Counted from the stretch's first letter, positions 43,783 through 57,377 are shown. The stretch is DNA of 64,000 nucleotides from Candidatus Palibaumannia cicadellinicola (GCF_001269425.1 NZ_CP011787.1:310001-374000), one strand, 5' to 3'. Numbers and translations: made by a program. Notes: generated by a model not told the origin, from the sequence alone.

Positions 43783-45228
43783 ATGGTTGATAAAACTCAC
43801 TGTCTACGTCGTACACTAAAAACCCGTCATATTACTATGATAGCTCTTGGTGGTTCTATCGGTACTGGATTATTTGTTGCATCAGGGGTCTCTATATCAC
43901 AAGCTGGTCCTGGCGGTGCGTTAGTATCATATATGCTTATTGGTCTTATGGTTTATTTTTTAATGACTAGTTTAGGTGAACTAGCAGCTTATATGCCTGT
44001 ATCTGGTTCTTTTGCAACTTATGGCTCTCTCTATGTAGAAAAAGGATTTGGTTTTGCACTTGGCTGGAATTACTGGTACAACTGGGCTATAACTATAGCT
44101 GTAGATCTAGTAACTGCACAAATAGTTATGGGTTACTGGTTTCCAGTAACCCCTGGTTGGATCTGGAGTATTTTGTTTTTATGCATAATTTTTATACTTA
44201 ATTTCATTTCAGTAAAAGGTTTTGGTGAAGCTGAATATTGTTTTTCTTTAATTAAAGTAACTACAGTTATTGTTTTTATCATTGTAGGCATACTGATGAT
44301 ATTAGGGATTATAAAAGGAGGAGCGCAAGATTGTTGGCATAACTGGCAGATAAATGATGCACCATTCGCTGGTGGTATTGCTACTATAATAGAAGTAGCA
44401 ATGATAGTTGGTTTCTCGTATCAAGGCACAGAATTAATTGGTATTGCTGCTGGAGAGTCGGAAAATCCTGGTACTAATATTCCACTTGCTATGCGGCAAG
44501 TATTTTGGCGCATTATGCTATTTTACGTACTATCTATATTAATAATTAGTATTCTTATTCCCTATACTAGTTTAGCTATATTAGACAATGAAGTGAACAA
44601 TATAACTGTTAGCCCATTTACCTTGGTATTCCGTAATGCTGGGCAGCTGTCTGCTGCCGCTATCATGAATAGTGTAATTCTTACTACTATTTTATCATCT
44701 GGTAATTCTGGGATGTATGCATCAACTCGTATGCTCTATAATCTAGCAATAGAAGGTAAAGCTCCTAAAATTTTCGCAAAATTATCTAAAAATGGTATAC
44801 CACTTAACGCGCTATATATTACTACCTTAGTTGCTGGATTATGTTTTATCTCATCGATATATAGTAATAAAACAGTGTATTTATGGCTTATTCATACCTC
44901 TGGTACTACTGGTTTTATTGCTTGGTTAGGTATTGCGGTTAGCCATTATCGTTTTCGCATAGGTTTAAAAAAACAGGGACTTAGTTTGGATAAGTTACCA
45001 TATCGTGCTGGATTATTTCCATTTGGCCCGGTATTTGCTTTCATATTATGCATATTAATTACCTTTGGCCAACATTATAAAATATTTATAGCGGATAGCA
45101 TTGATTGGAAAAATGTTGTTACTAACTATATTGGTATTCCATTATTTTTTTTAATTTGGTTAAGTTATAGATGGTATCACGGTAGTAGCATTGTACGCTA
45201 TGAAGATATGATTTTTCCCCATGTTTGA
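43783..45228 (+). CDS. lysP: Lysine-specific permease (APC superfamily)
   Basis: Proton-coupled lysine importer of the inner membrane with about 12 membrane segments. Close match to E. coli LysP along the whole length: MIALGGSIGTGLFVASGVSI, SYMLIGLMVYFLMTSLGELA, GFALGWNYWYNWAITIAVDL, GFSYQGTELIGIAAGESENP, GNSGMYASTRMLYNLA. Length 481 against 489. The E. coli protein also acts as a co-sensor for CadC; the relevant partner is not seen here. Retention of a dedicated lysine importer suggests the cell takes lysine from the host or a co-symbiont (inference). Confidence 0.95.
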   Translation: MVDKTHCLRRTLKTRHITMIALGGSIGTGLFVASGVSISQAGPGGALVSYMLIGLMVYFLMTSLGELAAYMPVSGSFATYGSLYVEKGFGFALGWNYWYNWAITIAVDLVTAQIVMGYWFPVTPGWIWSILFLCIIFILNFISVKGFGEAEYCFSLIKVTTVIVFIIVGILMILGIIKGGAQDCWHNWQINDAPFAGGIATIIEVAMIVGFSYQGTELIGIAAGESENPGTNIPLAMRQVFWRIMLFYVLSILIISILIPYTSLAILDNEVNNITVSPFTLVFRNAGQLSAAAIMNSVILTTILSSGNSGMYASTRMLYNLAIEGKAPKIFAKLSKNGIPLNALYITTLVAGLCFISSIYSNKTVYLWLIHTSGTTGFIAWLGIAVSHYRFRIGLKKQGLSLDKLPYRAGLFPFGPVFAFILCILITFGQHYKIFIADSIDWKNVVTNYIGIPLFFLIWLSYRWYHGSSIVRYEDMIFPHV

Positions 45229-45348
45229 GCTTGTAGTTATTATTGTTCTCACTATCAGAGATGCTAATAAAAATTATTTTGAAATAAATTGCACTTTATT
45301 ATCGATAATCGCTTAGTAGCATTTTATTGTCTGCTTTAGGGATACAAA

Positions 45349-46014
45349 ATGGTAATGCTTACAAAAGAAGCGTCGATGGTACGTAAAGCTCTACAGGAAC
45401 ATGGACTAGAACCGTTACTGCGTGGAAATAATATATTAGACATTGAAGTACGTAAAAGAAATATTGCTGAACATTTTAAAAAAATAATGATGTTGCTTAA
45501 TCTGGATCTAATGGATGATAGTTTAGCAAAAACACCATATCGTATTGCAAATATGTATATTCATGAAATATTTTCTGGCTTAGATTATGCTAATTTTCCA
45601 AAAATTACTGTTATCTCTAATAAAATGAAAGCAGATGAAATGGTAACAGTACGCGAAATTAACTTAACTAGTACCTGTGAGCATCACTTTTTGATAATTG
45701 ATGGTAAAGCTACAGTGTCCTATATTCCTAATAATTTCGTTATAGGACTATCAAAAATTAACCGTATAGTATGGTTCTTCGCCCAACGTCCACAAGTTCA
45801 AGAACGACTAACACAACAAATTTTATTAGCACTACAAACTATATTAGGAACAAATAACGTTGCAGTATCTATTTATGCTGTTCATTATTGCGTAAAAGCA
45901 CGCGGGATTTGTGATACAACAAGTATTGCTACTACTACTTCATTAGGAGGTTTATTTAAATCTAGCAATAATACACGTAATGAGTTTTTTAGTATTATTA
46001 AAAATAATAATTAA
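45349..46014 (+). CDS. folE: GTP cyclohydrolase I
   Basis: First step of pterin and folate synthesis from GTP. Zinc ligands in [13 protein letters not shown] and [10 protein letters not shown], and [20 protein letters not shown] are conserved. C-terminal [13 protein letters not shown] matches E. coli. Length 221 against 222. Two in-frame ATGs (45349 and 45355) fit the start. The stop codon directly abuts the stop of the convergent dcd gene, with no spacer. Confidence 0.95.
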   Translation: MVMLTKEASMVRKALQEHGLEPLLRGNNILDIEVRKRNIAEHFKKIMMLLNLDLMDDSLAKTPYRIANMYIHEIFSGLDYANFPKITVISNKMKADEMVTVREINLTSTCEHHFLIIDGKATVSYIPNNFVIGLSKINRIVWFFAQRPQVQERLTQQILLALQTILGTNNVAVSIYAVHYCVKARGICDTTSIATTTSLGGLFKSSNNTRNEFFSIIKNNN

Positions 46015-46623
46015 CTAATAAATAATAAAATTAATAATTTTTATTTCCTGATCTATCCTACTTGCAATAGCTCCATGCTGGTTACAATATTTAGCACTAT
46101 TGCGTAGGTTATATGGTCGTGCTGCTGTTCTACTCAGAAACTCGAAACTTAGTGCTGCTATTAGCATACCTGGGCGTAATACTAAAGGTAATTTACCAGA
46201 ATTATAGAATTCTAGCACAAGATTTCCCTGCCAGCCTGGATCTATTCTGTGTGCTGTAACATGCACCATTAGTCCAAGTCTAGCTAAAGATGAACGACCA
46301 TCTAGCCAACCAATTAAGTTAGCAGGCATAGTTATATACTCCATGGTAACGGCAAGCGCCAACTCACCAGGATGAAGAAAAAATGCCTCTTTTTCTGTTA
46401 GCCTAATTTCATCACTCATAATTTTATTAATAGCTGTAGTTATTTTATTTTTTGGTCCGCTCAAGTCAACAAATGCAGCAGTATGACCGCTAAAAATTCT
46501 AAATTTATTTCCTAATAGGACATCTACAGTAGCTCCGTTAATTCTTTCCCTTGGTGGACGTGGACTAATTTTTAGTCTTCCTTCATCTAATAATAATTCA
46601 ATATCACTATCACATAGTCTCAT
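46015..46623 (-). CDS. dcd: dCTP deaminase
   Basis: Deaminates dCTP to dUTP, the main enteric source of dUMP for thymidylate. Conserved [59 protein letters not shown] choose ATG 46623, exactly at the E. coli start; the open frame extends five codons to a TTG. Length 202 against 193: after ASRIDQE the product has a ~9-residue hydrophobic extension (IKIINFIIY) where E. coli stops, as if the ancestral stop was lost, bringing the end to the folE stop. Confidence 0.95.
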   Translation of the reverse strand: MRLCDSDIELLLDEGRLKISPRPPRERINGATVDVLLGNKFRIFSGHTAAFVDLSGPKNKITTAINKIMSDEIRLTEKEAFFLHPGELALAVTMEYITMPANLIGWLDGRSSLARLGLMVHVTAHRIDPGWQGNLVLEFYNSGKLPLVLRPGMLIAALSFEFLSRTAARPYNLRNSAKYCNQHGAIASRIDQEIKIINFIIY

Positions 46624-46838
46624 GGCTTGTCTTCTCAATTAATATAAATCTAATAGTAGTAAATAACTTATTTAATCTAAAAAATAGATATTTATTATCT
46701 TTTTATTTATTAATATTTGTACTTAACTAATAAATATGCATACAATACATTATCTTTAATGATCCAATTCCACTTAACCTTAACCAATAACTATTTACAT
46801 AGTTAAGTTACAATTAAAATTTAAATTAAATTTATACC

Positions 46839-48505
46839 ATGAAAGAAGTAGCGCAAAAAAAATATTAGTAACCTGTGCGTTACCGTATGCTAACGGTTCT
46901 ATCCATCTAGGTCATATGCTTGAACATATTCAAGCTGATATTTGGGTACGTTATCAGAGGATGCGAGGTAATAAAGTATATTTTATTTGTGCTGATGATG
47001 CTCATGGTACGCCAATTATGCTTAAAGCACAGCAGTTAGGCGTTACTCCAGAAGCAATGATAAATGAAATTCACCAAGAACATAAGAGAGATTTTGCTAA
47101 ATTTGACATTAGCTACGACAATTATCAATCCACCCATAGCGATGATAATAGAGAATTATCAATTTTAATATATCAACGTCTTAAAGATAATGGTTTTATT
47201 AAGAATCGTACTATTTTCCAGCTATATGATCCTAACAAGAGAATGTTTTTACCTGACCGTTTTGTTAAAGGTTGCTGTCCTAAATGTCATTCACCAGATC
47301 AATATGGTGATAATTGCGAACTATGTGGAGCAACTTATAATCCAGTGGATCTTATTAATCCAAAGTCCACATTATCCGGCATAACACCAGTACTGTTAGA
47401 GTCAGAGCATTTTTTCTTCGATTTACCAGCTTTTAGTGACATGCTACGAGCATGGACCTTTTCTGGTACACTACAAGAACAGGTTGCTAATAAAATGCAA
47501 GAGTGGTTTGATCTAGGCTTACAACAATGGGATATTTCTCGCGACGCACCCTACTTTGGTTTTGAAGTACCAGAAGCTCCTGATAAATATTTCTATGTTT
47601 GGTTAGATGCGCCTATTGGCTATATTAGCACATTTAAAAATCTTTGCGATAAACGTAATGATATTATTTTCGATGATTTTTGGGGTATTGATTCTAAGGC
47701 AGATTTATATCATTTCATAGGTAAGGACATTGCATATTTTCACAGTATTTTTTGGCCAGCTATGCTAGAAGGTAGTAATTTCAGAAAACCTACTAATTTG
47801 TTTGTTCATGGTTATGTTACTGTCAATGGGACTAAAATGTCCAAATCACGTGGCACATTTATCAAGGCTAGTACTTATTTAGCTAATTTAGAGGCTAGTT
47901 ACTTACGTTATTATTATGCAGCAAAATTATCATCGCGTATTGATGATATAGATCTTAACTTAGAAAATTTTATTTATAAAGTCAATGCTGATATTGTTAA
48001 TAAAGTCATAAACCTAGCTTCTAGGAATGCAAGTTTTATAATTAATATTTTTGATAGTACGCTTTCTGCTCAAATTGAAGATCCGCTTCTTTATAAAAAA
48101 TTTGTTAATGCTTCAGTCTCAATTGGAGAAGCATTTCATCACAGAGAAACCAGTCGTGCTATTCGTGAAATTATGTCTCTAGCAGATATAGCTAATAGCT
48201 ATATTCATAAAAAAGAACCATGGGTAGTCGCTAAGAAGATCAATGACAGGCAGCAGCAGCAATATTTGCATAATATTTGCTCTATGGGAATTAATTTATT
48301 TCGCTTACTAATGACTTATCTGCAGCCAGTATTACCTGCTGTAGCCCATAGATCTGAACAATTTTTGAATACGCAACTAAATTGGGAAAATATGGTCATA
48401 CCCCTGACCAATCATAGAATTAATAAATTTAATACATTACTTAAGCGTATAACAAGTAGTCAGGTAAAAGCAATGCTTTCTTATGAAGACAATTATAAAT
48501 TGTAG
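46839..48505 (+). CDS. metG: Methionyl-tRNA synthetase, frameshifted in an A8 run and lacking the C-terminal domain
   Basis: Charges tRNA-Met; essential. From ATG 46839 the frame reads MKEVAQKK then stops; adding one A to A8 (46855-46862) continues [20 protein letters not shown], matching E. coli [20 protein letters not shown]. The main open frame has its first ATG at 46916, after HLGH, so without frame restoration the class I HIGH motif would be lost. The rest is well conserved: zinc-knuckle region [32 protein letters not shown] at the second ATP motif, and the anticodon helical domain. The restored protein has ~555 residues against 677 in E. coli; the C-terminal tRNA-binding dimerisation domain is missing. 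No in-frame alternative start lies upstream of HLGH. Confidence 0.93.
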
Positions 48506-48512
48506 AATAAGC

Positions 48513-48541
48513 AGCTAGCCTAGGCCTAGCTACTAGTAGCT
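48513..48541. repeat. overlapping palindromes between convergent metG and gnd
   Basis: AGCTAG (48513-48518) pairs with CTAGCT (48526-48531) around a CCTAGG-containing loop, and it overlaps a perfect 14-base palindrome, AGCTACTAGTAGCT (48528-48541). The two structures share bases 48528-48531 and are mutually exclusive. They fill most of the 39-base gap between converging genes. No T run follows, but transcript 3'-end formation or protection is plausible. Confidence 0.45.
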
Positions 48542-48544
48542 ATG

Positions 48545-49957
48545 TTAATTTAGCCAGTTAGTATGAAATACACCATCTTTATCTATGCGTTTATAAGTAT
48601 GTGCTCCAAAGTAATCACGTTGTGCTTGGATTAAATTCGCAGGTAGTATTAATGAACGATAACTATCGTAGTAGGTAATAGCTGCAGATAATGTAGGTAC
48701 AGGAATACCATAATTAATAGCAATAGCTACCACTTTACGTAGTGCTTGCTGATAGTCATTAGCAATAGCTTGTAAATAAGGTGATAGCAAAAGATTTGTA
48801 AGTAATGCATCCTTAGCGTAGGCATCGGTAATATGCTGCAATAACTGTGCACGTATTATACATCCTGCGCGAAATATTTTAGCTATATCTCCATAATTAA
48901 GATGCCAGTTGTATTTTTCTGAAGCTGCTTTAAGCTGCGAAAAACCCTGAGCGTAAGATATTATTTTTCCTAAATATAGTGCACGCCGTACCTTTTCAAT
49001 AAAATTGATTTTTTCATTGTTGCTAAATTTTGGTATTTTAGGACCTATTAATACTTTATTAGCAATAACCCGCTGCTTTTTTAAAGATGATAAGTAGCGC
49101 GCGAAAACTGCTGCAGTAATTAAGTTCAGCGGTTCTCCTAACTCAATTGCACTCTGGCTAGTCCACTTACCTGTACCTTTATTTGCTGCCTCATCGCAAA
49201 TAACGTCTATTATATATTTACCTTGGATATCTTTTTTAGTTAAAATATGAGAAGTTATATCAATAAGATAGCTATTTAGCTCTCCTTTGTTCCACTCTGT
49301 AAAAACATTAGCTAATTCATTATTATTAAGATGTAAGACTTCTTTCAGTAGAGAATATGTTTCTGCGATTAGTTGCATATCACCATATTCAATACCATTG
49401 TGTACCATTTTTACGTAGTGTCCAGCACCATCAGGACCAATATAGGTAACGCATGCCTGACAATTTGCACGTGCTGCAATTTTATCTAGCATAGGTGATA
49501 TAATATCATAAGCTTGTTTATTACCTCCAGGCATAATAGAAGGACCTTTCAGCGCACCTTCTTCACCACCTGAAATCCCCATACCAATAAAGTAAACACC
49601 ATATTTTGATAGTTCTTTGTTGCGACGTATAGTATCTTGATAAAAAGTATTACCACCATCAATGATGATATCTTTTATATCAAGAAAAGGTATCAGCGAA
49701 TTAATAGTTTCATCTATTGCTTCTCCTGCCTTAATCATCAACAATATACGACGTGGTTTTTCCAATGAATTCACAAATTCTTTTACAGAAAAATAAGGTA
49801 CTAATGTTATTATTCCAGGGTTTTCAGCGATAACTTGATTAGTTTTTTCTTGAGATCTATTAAAAATAGATACACGATAACCATGTTTTACCATATTAAG
49901 CGCTATATTACGCCCCATTACCGCCATACCAACTACACCGATCTGTTGTTTGGGCAT
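48545..49957 (-). CDS. gnd: 6-phosphogluconate dehydrogenase, decarboxylating
   Basis: Oxidative pentose phosphate enzyme giving ribulose 5-phosphate and NADPH. N-terminal Rossmann motif [15 protein letters not shown], substrate region [29 protein letters not shown], and the catalytic Lys and downstream helix [19 protein letters not shown] are clear. Length 470 against 468 in E. coli. It lies downstream of the his operon on the same strand with a 195-base gap; in E. coli gnd also lies close to his. Confidence 0.96.
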   Translation of the reverse strand: MPKQQIGVVGMAVMGRNIALNMVKHGYRVSIFNRSQEKTNQVIAENPGIITLVPYFSVKEFVNSLEKPRRILLMIKAGEAIDETINSLIPFLDIKDIIIDGGNTFYQDTIRRNKELSKYGVYFIGMGISGGEEGALKGPSIMPGGNKQAYDIISPMLDKIAARANCQACVTYIGPDGAGHYVKMVHNGIEYGDMQLIAETYSLLKEVLHLNNNELANVFTEWNKGELNSYLIDITSHILTKKDIQGKYIIDVICDEAANKGTGKWTSQSAIELGEPLNLITAAVFARYLSSLKKQRVIANKVLIGPKIPKFSNNEKINFIEKVRRALYLGKIISYAQGFSQLKAASEKYNWHLNYGDIAKIFRAGCIIRAQLLQHITDAYAKDALLTNLLLSPYLQAIANDYQQALRKVVAIAINYGIPVPTLSAAITYYDSYRSLILPANLIQAQRDYFGAHTYKRIDKDGVFHTNWLN

Positions 49958-50152
49958 TAAGTAACTCCTTTTTTATTAAAACTATACTAAGATAAAATTA
50001 AAGATAACTTATCTTGATAATATATTTTAAAATAAAAAATAATAATTTTTTATTGTTGTGATAAATTAATTGGATGTCTACTAAATATAGTACTTAATTT
50101 GATTACACATATAACTTAAGAAGTAATAGCTAAATAATTAATTTTTTACTTA

Positions 50153-50764
50153 TTAAATATTACGTTCGCGTAACTTAGCTATAACTTGACTAAAATCTAT
50201 TTTTTGATCTCCTAGTAGGATTAGTAGATGATATACTAGGTCAGCTGATTCGTTAATGATTTCTTGCTGATTTTGCATTATTCCAGCTAGAGCTGTTTCT
50301 ATACCCTCTTCGCCTACTTTTTGTGCAATACGCTTGATACCACTGTTATATAATCTAGCAGTATATGAATTGTTCGGATCTGCTAACTTACGTTCTCTGA
50401 GTAATATTTCCAAATTATAAATAAAACTAAAATCACTAACAGCGATATTGAAACAACTGCTAGTATTATTATGACAGGTTGGACCTAGCGGAGAAGCCAT
50501 AATAAGTAGCGTGTCGTTATCACAGTCTGGAGTTAGGCTAATTACCTTTAGGTAATTACCTGAACTTTCTCCTTTAGTCCACAGACGTTGCTTGCTACGT
50601 GAGTATAAGGTAACTTTACCTGTATTTTCGGTTACTTTTAACGCGTCAGCATTCATATACCCCATCATTAGTACTTCACCGGAAACGTAATGCTGGATAA
50701 TAGCTGGTATTATGCCGTAATTTTTCTGCCAATTAAGTTCCTGTGTTTGTTTATCAGTTAACAT
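50153..50764 (-). CDS. hisI: Bifunctional phosphoribosyl-AMP cyclohydrolase / phosphoribosyl-ATP pyrophosphatase
   Basis: Steps 2 and 3 of histidine synthesis in one protein. N-terminal HisI domain with [29 protein letters not shown] and the metal-binding DCDNDTLL and [10 protein letters not shown]-terminal HisE domain with [20 protein letters not shown] and [10 protein letters not shown]. Length 203, as in E. coli. Overlaps hisF by 7 bases; last gene of the his operon. Confidence 0.96.
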   Translation of the reverse strand: MLTDKQTQELNWQKNYGIIPAIIQHYVSGEVLMMGYMNADALKVTENTGKVTLYSRSKQRLWTKGESSGNYLKVISLTPDCDNDTLLIMASPLGPTCHNNTSSCFNIAVSDFSFIYNLEILLRERKLADPNNSYTARLYNSGIKRIAQKVGEEGIETALAGIMQNQQEIINESADLVYHLLILLGDQKIDFSQVIAKLRERNI

Positions 50765-51534
50765 AATCTTATGTTTACTCCTTTATCTGCTAGAAATGTT
50801 TTTAATTCACTAATATTAATTATCTTTTTATGAAAAACAGATGCAGCAAGCACGCCGTCAACTTCAGCATTAATTAATGCATCTAAGAAATGTTGCATAG
50901 TTCCTGCACCGCCGGAAGCAATCAACGGTACTCTGCAATTTTTTCGTACATGTTGCAACTGCAATAAATCATAGCCTAGACATCCCCCGTCCTGATTCAT
51001 CATATTTAGCACTATTTCACCGGCACCACGTATCTGAACTTCTTCTACCCAATCTAATGTCTGCCATTTAGTTAATTTTATACTTTTTTCATCACCGGTA
51101 TATTGCTTAACTTGATATTGATTAAGTAGTCTATTATACCAAGTATCAATACTAACCACTATGCATTGAATGCCAAAGCGATCTGCCAACCTACTAATCA
51201 AATCTGGATCTTCGATAGCAGGGGAATTAACTGATATTTTATCCGCACCAAAGGATATCACCTCAGCAGCCTGCGCTACGCTTTTAATACCACCAGCAAC
51301 ACAAAAAGGGATATCAATTACTTCAGCAACACGAGCTATCCAACTTTTATCCACTAATCTACCATCTGATGAAGCTGTAATATCATAAAAGACTAATTCG
51401 TCTGCCCCCTCTTCTGCATAGCGACGAGCTAACTGTACGATATCACCGATTATTTTATGATTACGAAATTGTATACCTTTAATAACTTGCCCATTATGTA
51501 CATCTAGACAAGGGATTATACGTTTTGCCAGCAT
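50758..51534 (-). CDS. hisF: Imidazole glycerol phosphate synthase cyclase subunit
   Basis: TIM-barrel cyclase that uses ammonia from HisH to form imidazole glycerol phosphate and AICAR. Catalytic Asp residues in [15 protein letters not shown] and VVSIDTWYN; phosphate-binding [10 protein letters not shown]. Length 258, as in E. coli. Overlaps hisA by 19 bases and hisI by 7, indicating coupled translation. The AICAR byproduct feeds purine synthesis (compare purF). Confidence 0.96.
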   Translation of the reverse strand: MLAKRIIPCLDVHNGQVIKGIQFRNHKIIGDIVQLARRYAEEGADELVFYDITASSDGRLVDKSWIARVAEVIDIPFCVAGGIKSVAQAAEVISFGADKISVNSPAIEDPDLISRLADRFGIQCIVVSIDTWYNRLLNQYQVKQYTGDEKSIKLTKWQTLDWVEEVQIRGAGEIVLNMMNQDGGCLGYDLLQLQHVRKNCRVPLIASGGAGTMQHFLDALINAEVDGVLAASVFHKKIINISELKTFLADKGVNIRLC

Positions 51535-52259
51535 GCCATAGCCTCAGCAACAGTAAATTTATTTTCTAATAATGCACGCCCTATTATGACATCATGTACA
51601 CCACTATGATGTAGTTTAGCAATATCATCTAAGCTACATATTCCACCTGATGACTGAAATTTAATACTCGGCCAATGGCTACATAAAGACTGATATAATT
51701 CTATATTAATACCAGATAGTGTGCCATCACGAGAGATATCAGTGCATAGAATATGATTTAGTCCTACTGTCTGAAGGTATTGATCTATGACTTGTTCTAG
51801 CATTAAGCCAGAGTCTTCCATCCAGCCGCTTATAGCTATCCAACGCTTACCACTAATATCTATACGTACATCTAGTGCAAGTACTAAAGCATCAGGGCCA
51901 AAAATTTTAAACCAATTTTGTACTTCTTGCGGTTGCGTTACTGCTGTAGAACCTACAACTACTCTATTAGCACCATATTTTAGTAATTCTTCTACATCTG
52001 CTGCACTACGAATACCACCGCCAATTTGTACTTTTGCAGGTGCACAGTAAGATAATAAGTTAGTAAGCAGCTTTATTTGTCGTAATGATGGATCACGTGC
52101 ACCAGTTAAATCTACTAAATGTAGTAATTCGGCTCCTTGACTTAAGTAATTATGCAGGTGCAAGATTGGATCTTTCCCGTAGTTATTTTGCTGCTGATAG
52201 TTACCTTGATATAGTCGTACAACAGTACCGTCAATTAAATCTAACGCAGGTATTATCAC
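51516..52259 (-). CDS. hisA: ProFAR isomerase HisA
   Basis: 1-(5-phosphoribosyl)-5-[(5-phosphoribosylamino)methylideneamino]imidazole-4-carboxamide isomerase, a TIM barrel homologous to HisF. Catalytic Asp in [19 protein letters not shown] and VLALDVRID; phosphate sites GGGIRS and [10 protein letters not shown]. Length 247 against 245 in E. coli. Three bases separate it from hisH. Confidence 0.96.
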   Translation of the reverse strand: MIIPALDLIDGTVVRLYQGNYQQQNNYGKDPILHLHNYLSQGAELLHLVDLTGARDPSLRQIKLLTNLLSYCAPAKVQIGGGIRSAADVEELLKYGANRVVVGSTAVTQPQEVQNWFKIFGPDALVLALDVRIDISGKRWIAISGWMEDSGLMLEQVIDQYLQTVGLNHILCTDISRDGTLSGINIELYQSLCSHWPSIKFQSSGGICSLDDIAKLHHSGVHDVIIGRALLENKFTVAEAMACWQNV

Positions 52260-52262
52260 TAT

Positions 52263-52868
52263 TTACATCTCCAGAAAGTTGTTAATTAGTTTTTGGCCAA
52301 CCTTACCTGAACGCTCAGGATGAAATTGTACGCCAAAAAAATTGTCTTTTGCGACAGCAGCAGTAAAGGTATCACCATAGTTAGATTGAGCTATTGTTGA
52401 GTTACATGGTAACATAGCGTAGCCATGTATAAAGTAAAAGTAGCTATCATCAGGAATTCCATTAAACAGCCTATTGCTGCTGGGGTTGTTTTGTAACTGT
52501 TTTACCTTATTCCAGCCCATATGCGGCCAACAAATGTTACTTTCATTAGAAAGTTTTTTAACAGGAGTGTTGATAATTCCTAGAGTTTGTATTCCAAAAT
52601 TTTCATCACTAAAGCTACCAAGCAACTGCATACCTAGGCATATCCCTAGTACTGGTTGAGTAATCATTTTAATTATATTAATAAGTTTACTGTTATATAA
52701 TTGTTTCATCGCCGCCTGCGCAGTACCAACTCCTGGTAAAAATAACTTATTTGCCTGTAAAACGACTTTAGCATCATGACTCACCTCAGGTTGATAACCC
52801 AAACGACGGATAGCAGCGGTAACTGATAAAATATTAGCACAACAAGTATCAATTATGACTACCTTCAT
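52263..52868 (-). CDS. hisH: Imidazole glycerol phosphate synthase glutaminase subunit
   Basis: Class I glutamine amidotransferase that supplies ammonia to HisF. The triad is visible: Cys in [12 protein letters not shown] and His and Glu in [13 protein letters not shown]. Length 201 against 196 in E. coli. Its start shares one base with the stop of hisB. Confidence 0.96.
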   Translation of the reverse strand: MKVVIIDTCCANILSVTAAIRRLGYQPEVSHDAKVVLQANKLFLPGVGTAQAAMKQLYNSKLINIIKMITQPVLGICLGMQLLGSFSDENFGIQTLGIINTPVKKLSNESNICWPHMGWNKVKQLQNNPSSNRLFNGIPDDSYFYFIHGYAMLPCNSTIAQSNYGDTFTAAVAKDNFFGVQFHPERSGKVGQKLINNFLEM

Positions 52869-53935
52869 TATAGCATTCCTTTTGAGCTAGGTAGAGTATC
52901 GCCATTAATATGTATGGCCTGACGTAGGGTACGCCCAAATACTTTGAACAAACTTTCTACTATATGATGGTCATTATTACCTGTTGTTCTTAAATGTAGT
53001 GTACAGGCCATTGCATTAGATAGTGATCTAAAGAAATGTTCAACCATTTGTGTACTCATATCCCCTATTTTAGGAGAATTATATTCTGCCTTATATTCTA
53101 AGTATGGACGGCCAGAAAGATCTAATGCGCAACGTGCCAAACATTCATCCATAGGTAGTACAAAACCAAAACGCCCAATACCACACTTATCGCCTAGCCC
53201 TTCTTTTAGTGCTTCGCCTAGCGTAAGTGCAGTGTCTTCAATAGTATGGTGATCATCAATATTTAAGTCTCCACTGACTTTAATATTAATACTTAACCCT
53301 CCGTGGGTAGCAATTTGATTAAGCATATGATCAAAGAAACCAATTCCTGTATTGATATTACTATTACCTTCCCTATCTAGCCATACTTCTACTTCAGTAG
53401 ATGTTTCTTTGGTAACACGTGTCACTTTAGCATGGCGATCAATGCAAGTTAATTTATTACATATTATTTGCCAATTAAGAATATCACGCTGATAAAGTAA
53501 GCCATTGATCCCCATATTATGTGCTAGGATAATATCTGTTGTTCTATCACCAATAACATAGCTATTAGCCTTATCTAGTTTATCACCTACTAGCCAGGGT
53601 GCTACTAATGCTGTATTTGGTTTTCTGCAATTGCACTTATCGATTGCAAAATGGGGACATATTAATACTTTATCGAAGAATATCCCCTGAGAGTTAAAAA
53701 TATGCATCATTAAATTATGTGGACCTTCGAAATCCTCTTTAGGAAAACTAGATGTACCAAGACCATCTTGGTTAGTAATTATTACTAATTTGAAATTAGC
53801 TTTTTGTAACTGCAGAAGAGCTGGAATTACGTATGGTTCTAGCTTTAGCTGATCCATGCGATCTACCTGAAAATTTACTAGTGGTTCGCGAATCAACGTA
53901 CCATCTCTATCTATAAACACAAACTTTTCGCTCAT
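52868..53935 (-). CDS. hisB: Bifunctional histidinol-phosphatase / IGP dehydratase
   Basis: N-terminal HAD phosphatase ([12 protein letters not shown] nucleophile motif, zinc loop [14 protein letters not shown]) and C-terminal imidazole glycerol phosphate dehydratase ([41 protein letters not shown]). Length 355, as in E. coli. The bifunctional form is typical of enteric and related gammaproteobacteria. 22 bases after hisC. Confidence 0.96.
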   Translation of the reverse strand: MSEKFVFIDRDGTLIREPLVNFQVDRMDQLKLEPYVIPALLQLQKANFKLVIITNQDGLGTSSFPKEDFEGPHNLMMHIFNSQGIFFDKVLICPHFAIDKCNCRKPNTALVAPWLVGDKLDKANSYVIGDRTTDIILAHNMGINGLLYQRDILNWQIICNKLTCIDRHAKVTRVTKETSTEVEVWLDREGNSNINTGIGFFDHMLNQIATHGGLSINIKVSGDLNIDDHHTIEDTALTLGEALKEGLGDKCGIGRFGFVLPMDECLARCALDLSGRPYLEYKAEYNSPKIGDMSTQMVEHFFRSLSNAMACTLHLRTTGNNDHHIVESLFKVFGRTLRQAIHINGDTLPSSKGML

Positions 53936-53957
53936 AGGTATGTATTACTCCTTTATA

Positions 53958-56332
<2,375 letters not shown>

Positions 56333-56336
56333 CACT

Positions 56337-57236
56337 TTACTCCATAATTTTTTCAATTGGCAGCACTAGAATAGAACGAGCGCCTAATGCTTTTAAGTTT
56401 TCCATTGTTTCCCAGAATAATGTTTCGCGGCTTACCATATGCATTGCTACTAAATTTTTATCACTAGCTAATGGTAGTACTGTTGGATGCTCAGCTCCAG
56501 GTAGTAGACTAATAATATTATCCAGTCGTTCTGTTGGTGCGTGCATCATAATATATTTAGACTCACGTGCTTGAATTACACCCTGAATACGTATCATTAA
56601 TTTATCTACCAGTGCTTGCTTAGTAAGTGTAAAATCTCCATCACGCTTAATTAAGCAAGCTTTAGAACGATAAATTACTTCCACTTCACGTAAGCCGTTT
56701 GCTTCAAGGGTAGCACCTGTTGACACTAAATCACATATTGCATCTGCTAGACCTGCGCGTGGTGCTACTTCTACCGAACCATTTAATAAACAAGATTTGA
56801 AATTAATACCTAGTTTATCAAGGTATTTTTTTAGAATATGTGGGTAAGAAGTCGCTATCCGTTTTCCTTGTAGACATTTAGGACCGGTCCAAATTTGATC
56901 AATAGGTAAGGCCATAGATAGACGGCATCCACCAAAATCTAATCTACGTAGAATTACATAGCGAGGATTTTCACCTTGAGCACGCCTAGTCAACAGCTTT
57001 TCTTCTAATACATTCTCACCTATAATTCCTAAATCTACTACGCTATCTAAAACTAGGCCTGGAATATCATCATCACGCACTAGCATAATATCAAGAGGCA
57101 TGTTTTCAGCGAAGGCTAGTAACCGTTGCTGTTGTAAATGGATTTTTATCCCGCATTGCTCTAATAATTTCTGAGATTCTTTGCTGAGTCTGCCAGATTT
57201 TTGAATTGCTATCCTTAATCGTGATTTGTCCAACAT
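56337..57236 (-). CDS. hisG: ATP phosphoribosyltransferase (long form)
   Basis: First and feedback-controlled step of histidine synthesis. Catalytic core [50 protein letters not shown] and the PRPP loop [20 protein letters not shown]; the C-terminal regulatory (ACT-like) domain that binds histidine is also present, ending [12 protein letters not shown]. Length 299, as in E. coli. Full-length regulatory domain suggests that feedback inhibition is retained. The nearest SD-like AGGG is about 12 bases upstream, so initiation may be weak. Confidence 0.97.
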   Translation of the reverse strand: MLDKSRLRIAIQKSGRLSKESQKLLEQCGIKIHLQQQRLLAFAENMPLDIMLVRDDDIPGLVLDSVVDLGIIGENVLEEKLLTRRAQGENPRYVILRRLDFGGCRLSMALPIDQIWTGPKCLQGKRIATSYPHILKKYLDKLGINFKSCLLNGSVEVAPRAGLADAICDLVSTGATLEANGLREVEVIYRSKACLIKRDGDFTLTKQALVDKLMIRIQGVIQARESKYIMMHAPTERLDNIISLLPGAEHPTVLPLASDKNLVAMHMVSRETLFWETMENLKALGARSILVLPIEKIME

Positions 57237-57275
57237 TATTTATTATGCCCTAAGTAAATGATTATTGACTAATGC

Positions 57276-57306
57276 AAAAAAAAACCTCGGAAGATTTCTT
57301 CCGAGG
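57276..57306 (-). terminator. his attenuator, intrinsic terminator
   Basis: On the minus strand CCTCGGAAG (plus 57298-57306) pairs perfectly with CTTCCGAGG (plus 57285-57293) around a 4-base loop, followed by nine T (plus 57276-57284). The layout and sequence resemble the E. coli his attenuator (CCCCCGGAAGATCATCTTCCGGGGG). It lies between the leader peptide and hisG, so it should stop transcription before the structural genes when histidyl-tRNA is plentiful. Confidence 0.88.
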
Positions 57307-57312
57307 GCTTAT

Positions 57313-57356
57313 GATAATTACATTATCCGCCACTGGAAGATTTAAATGTCTTCCAG
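57313..57356 (-). promoter_or_regulatory. his attenuator, upstream alternative hairpins
   Basis: Two hairpins precede the terminator on the minus strand: CTGGAAGA / TCTTCCAG (plus 57333-57356) and GATAAT / ATTATC (plus 57313-57327). The downstream arm TCTTCCAG of the first can instead pair with GGAAGA of the terminator, the arrangement expected for an antiterminator. The segment TAGTCTTTCAGGC just upstream and GTGCTGGAAGACATT are the same in E. coli, although the middle hairpin differs in sequence. Confidence 0.75.
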
Positions 57357-57377
57357 CACCAATAGCCTGAAAGACTA

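Noticed and set aside
51787..52050. Plus-strand open frame opposite hisA
   Set aside because: Antisense to a conserved enzyme gene, no homology, rich in Ser/Pro/Thr as expected for an antisense frame.
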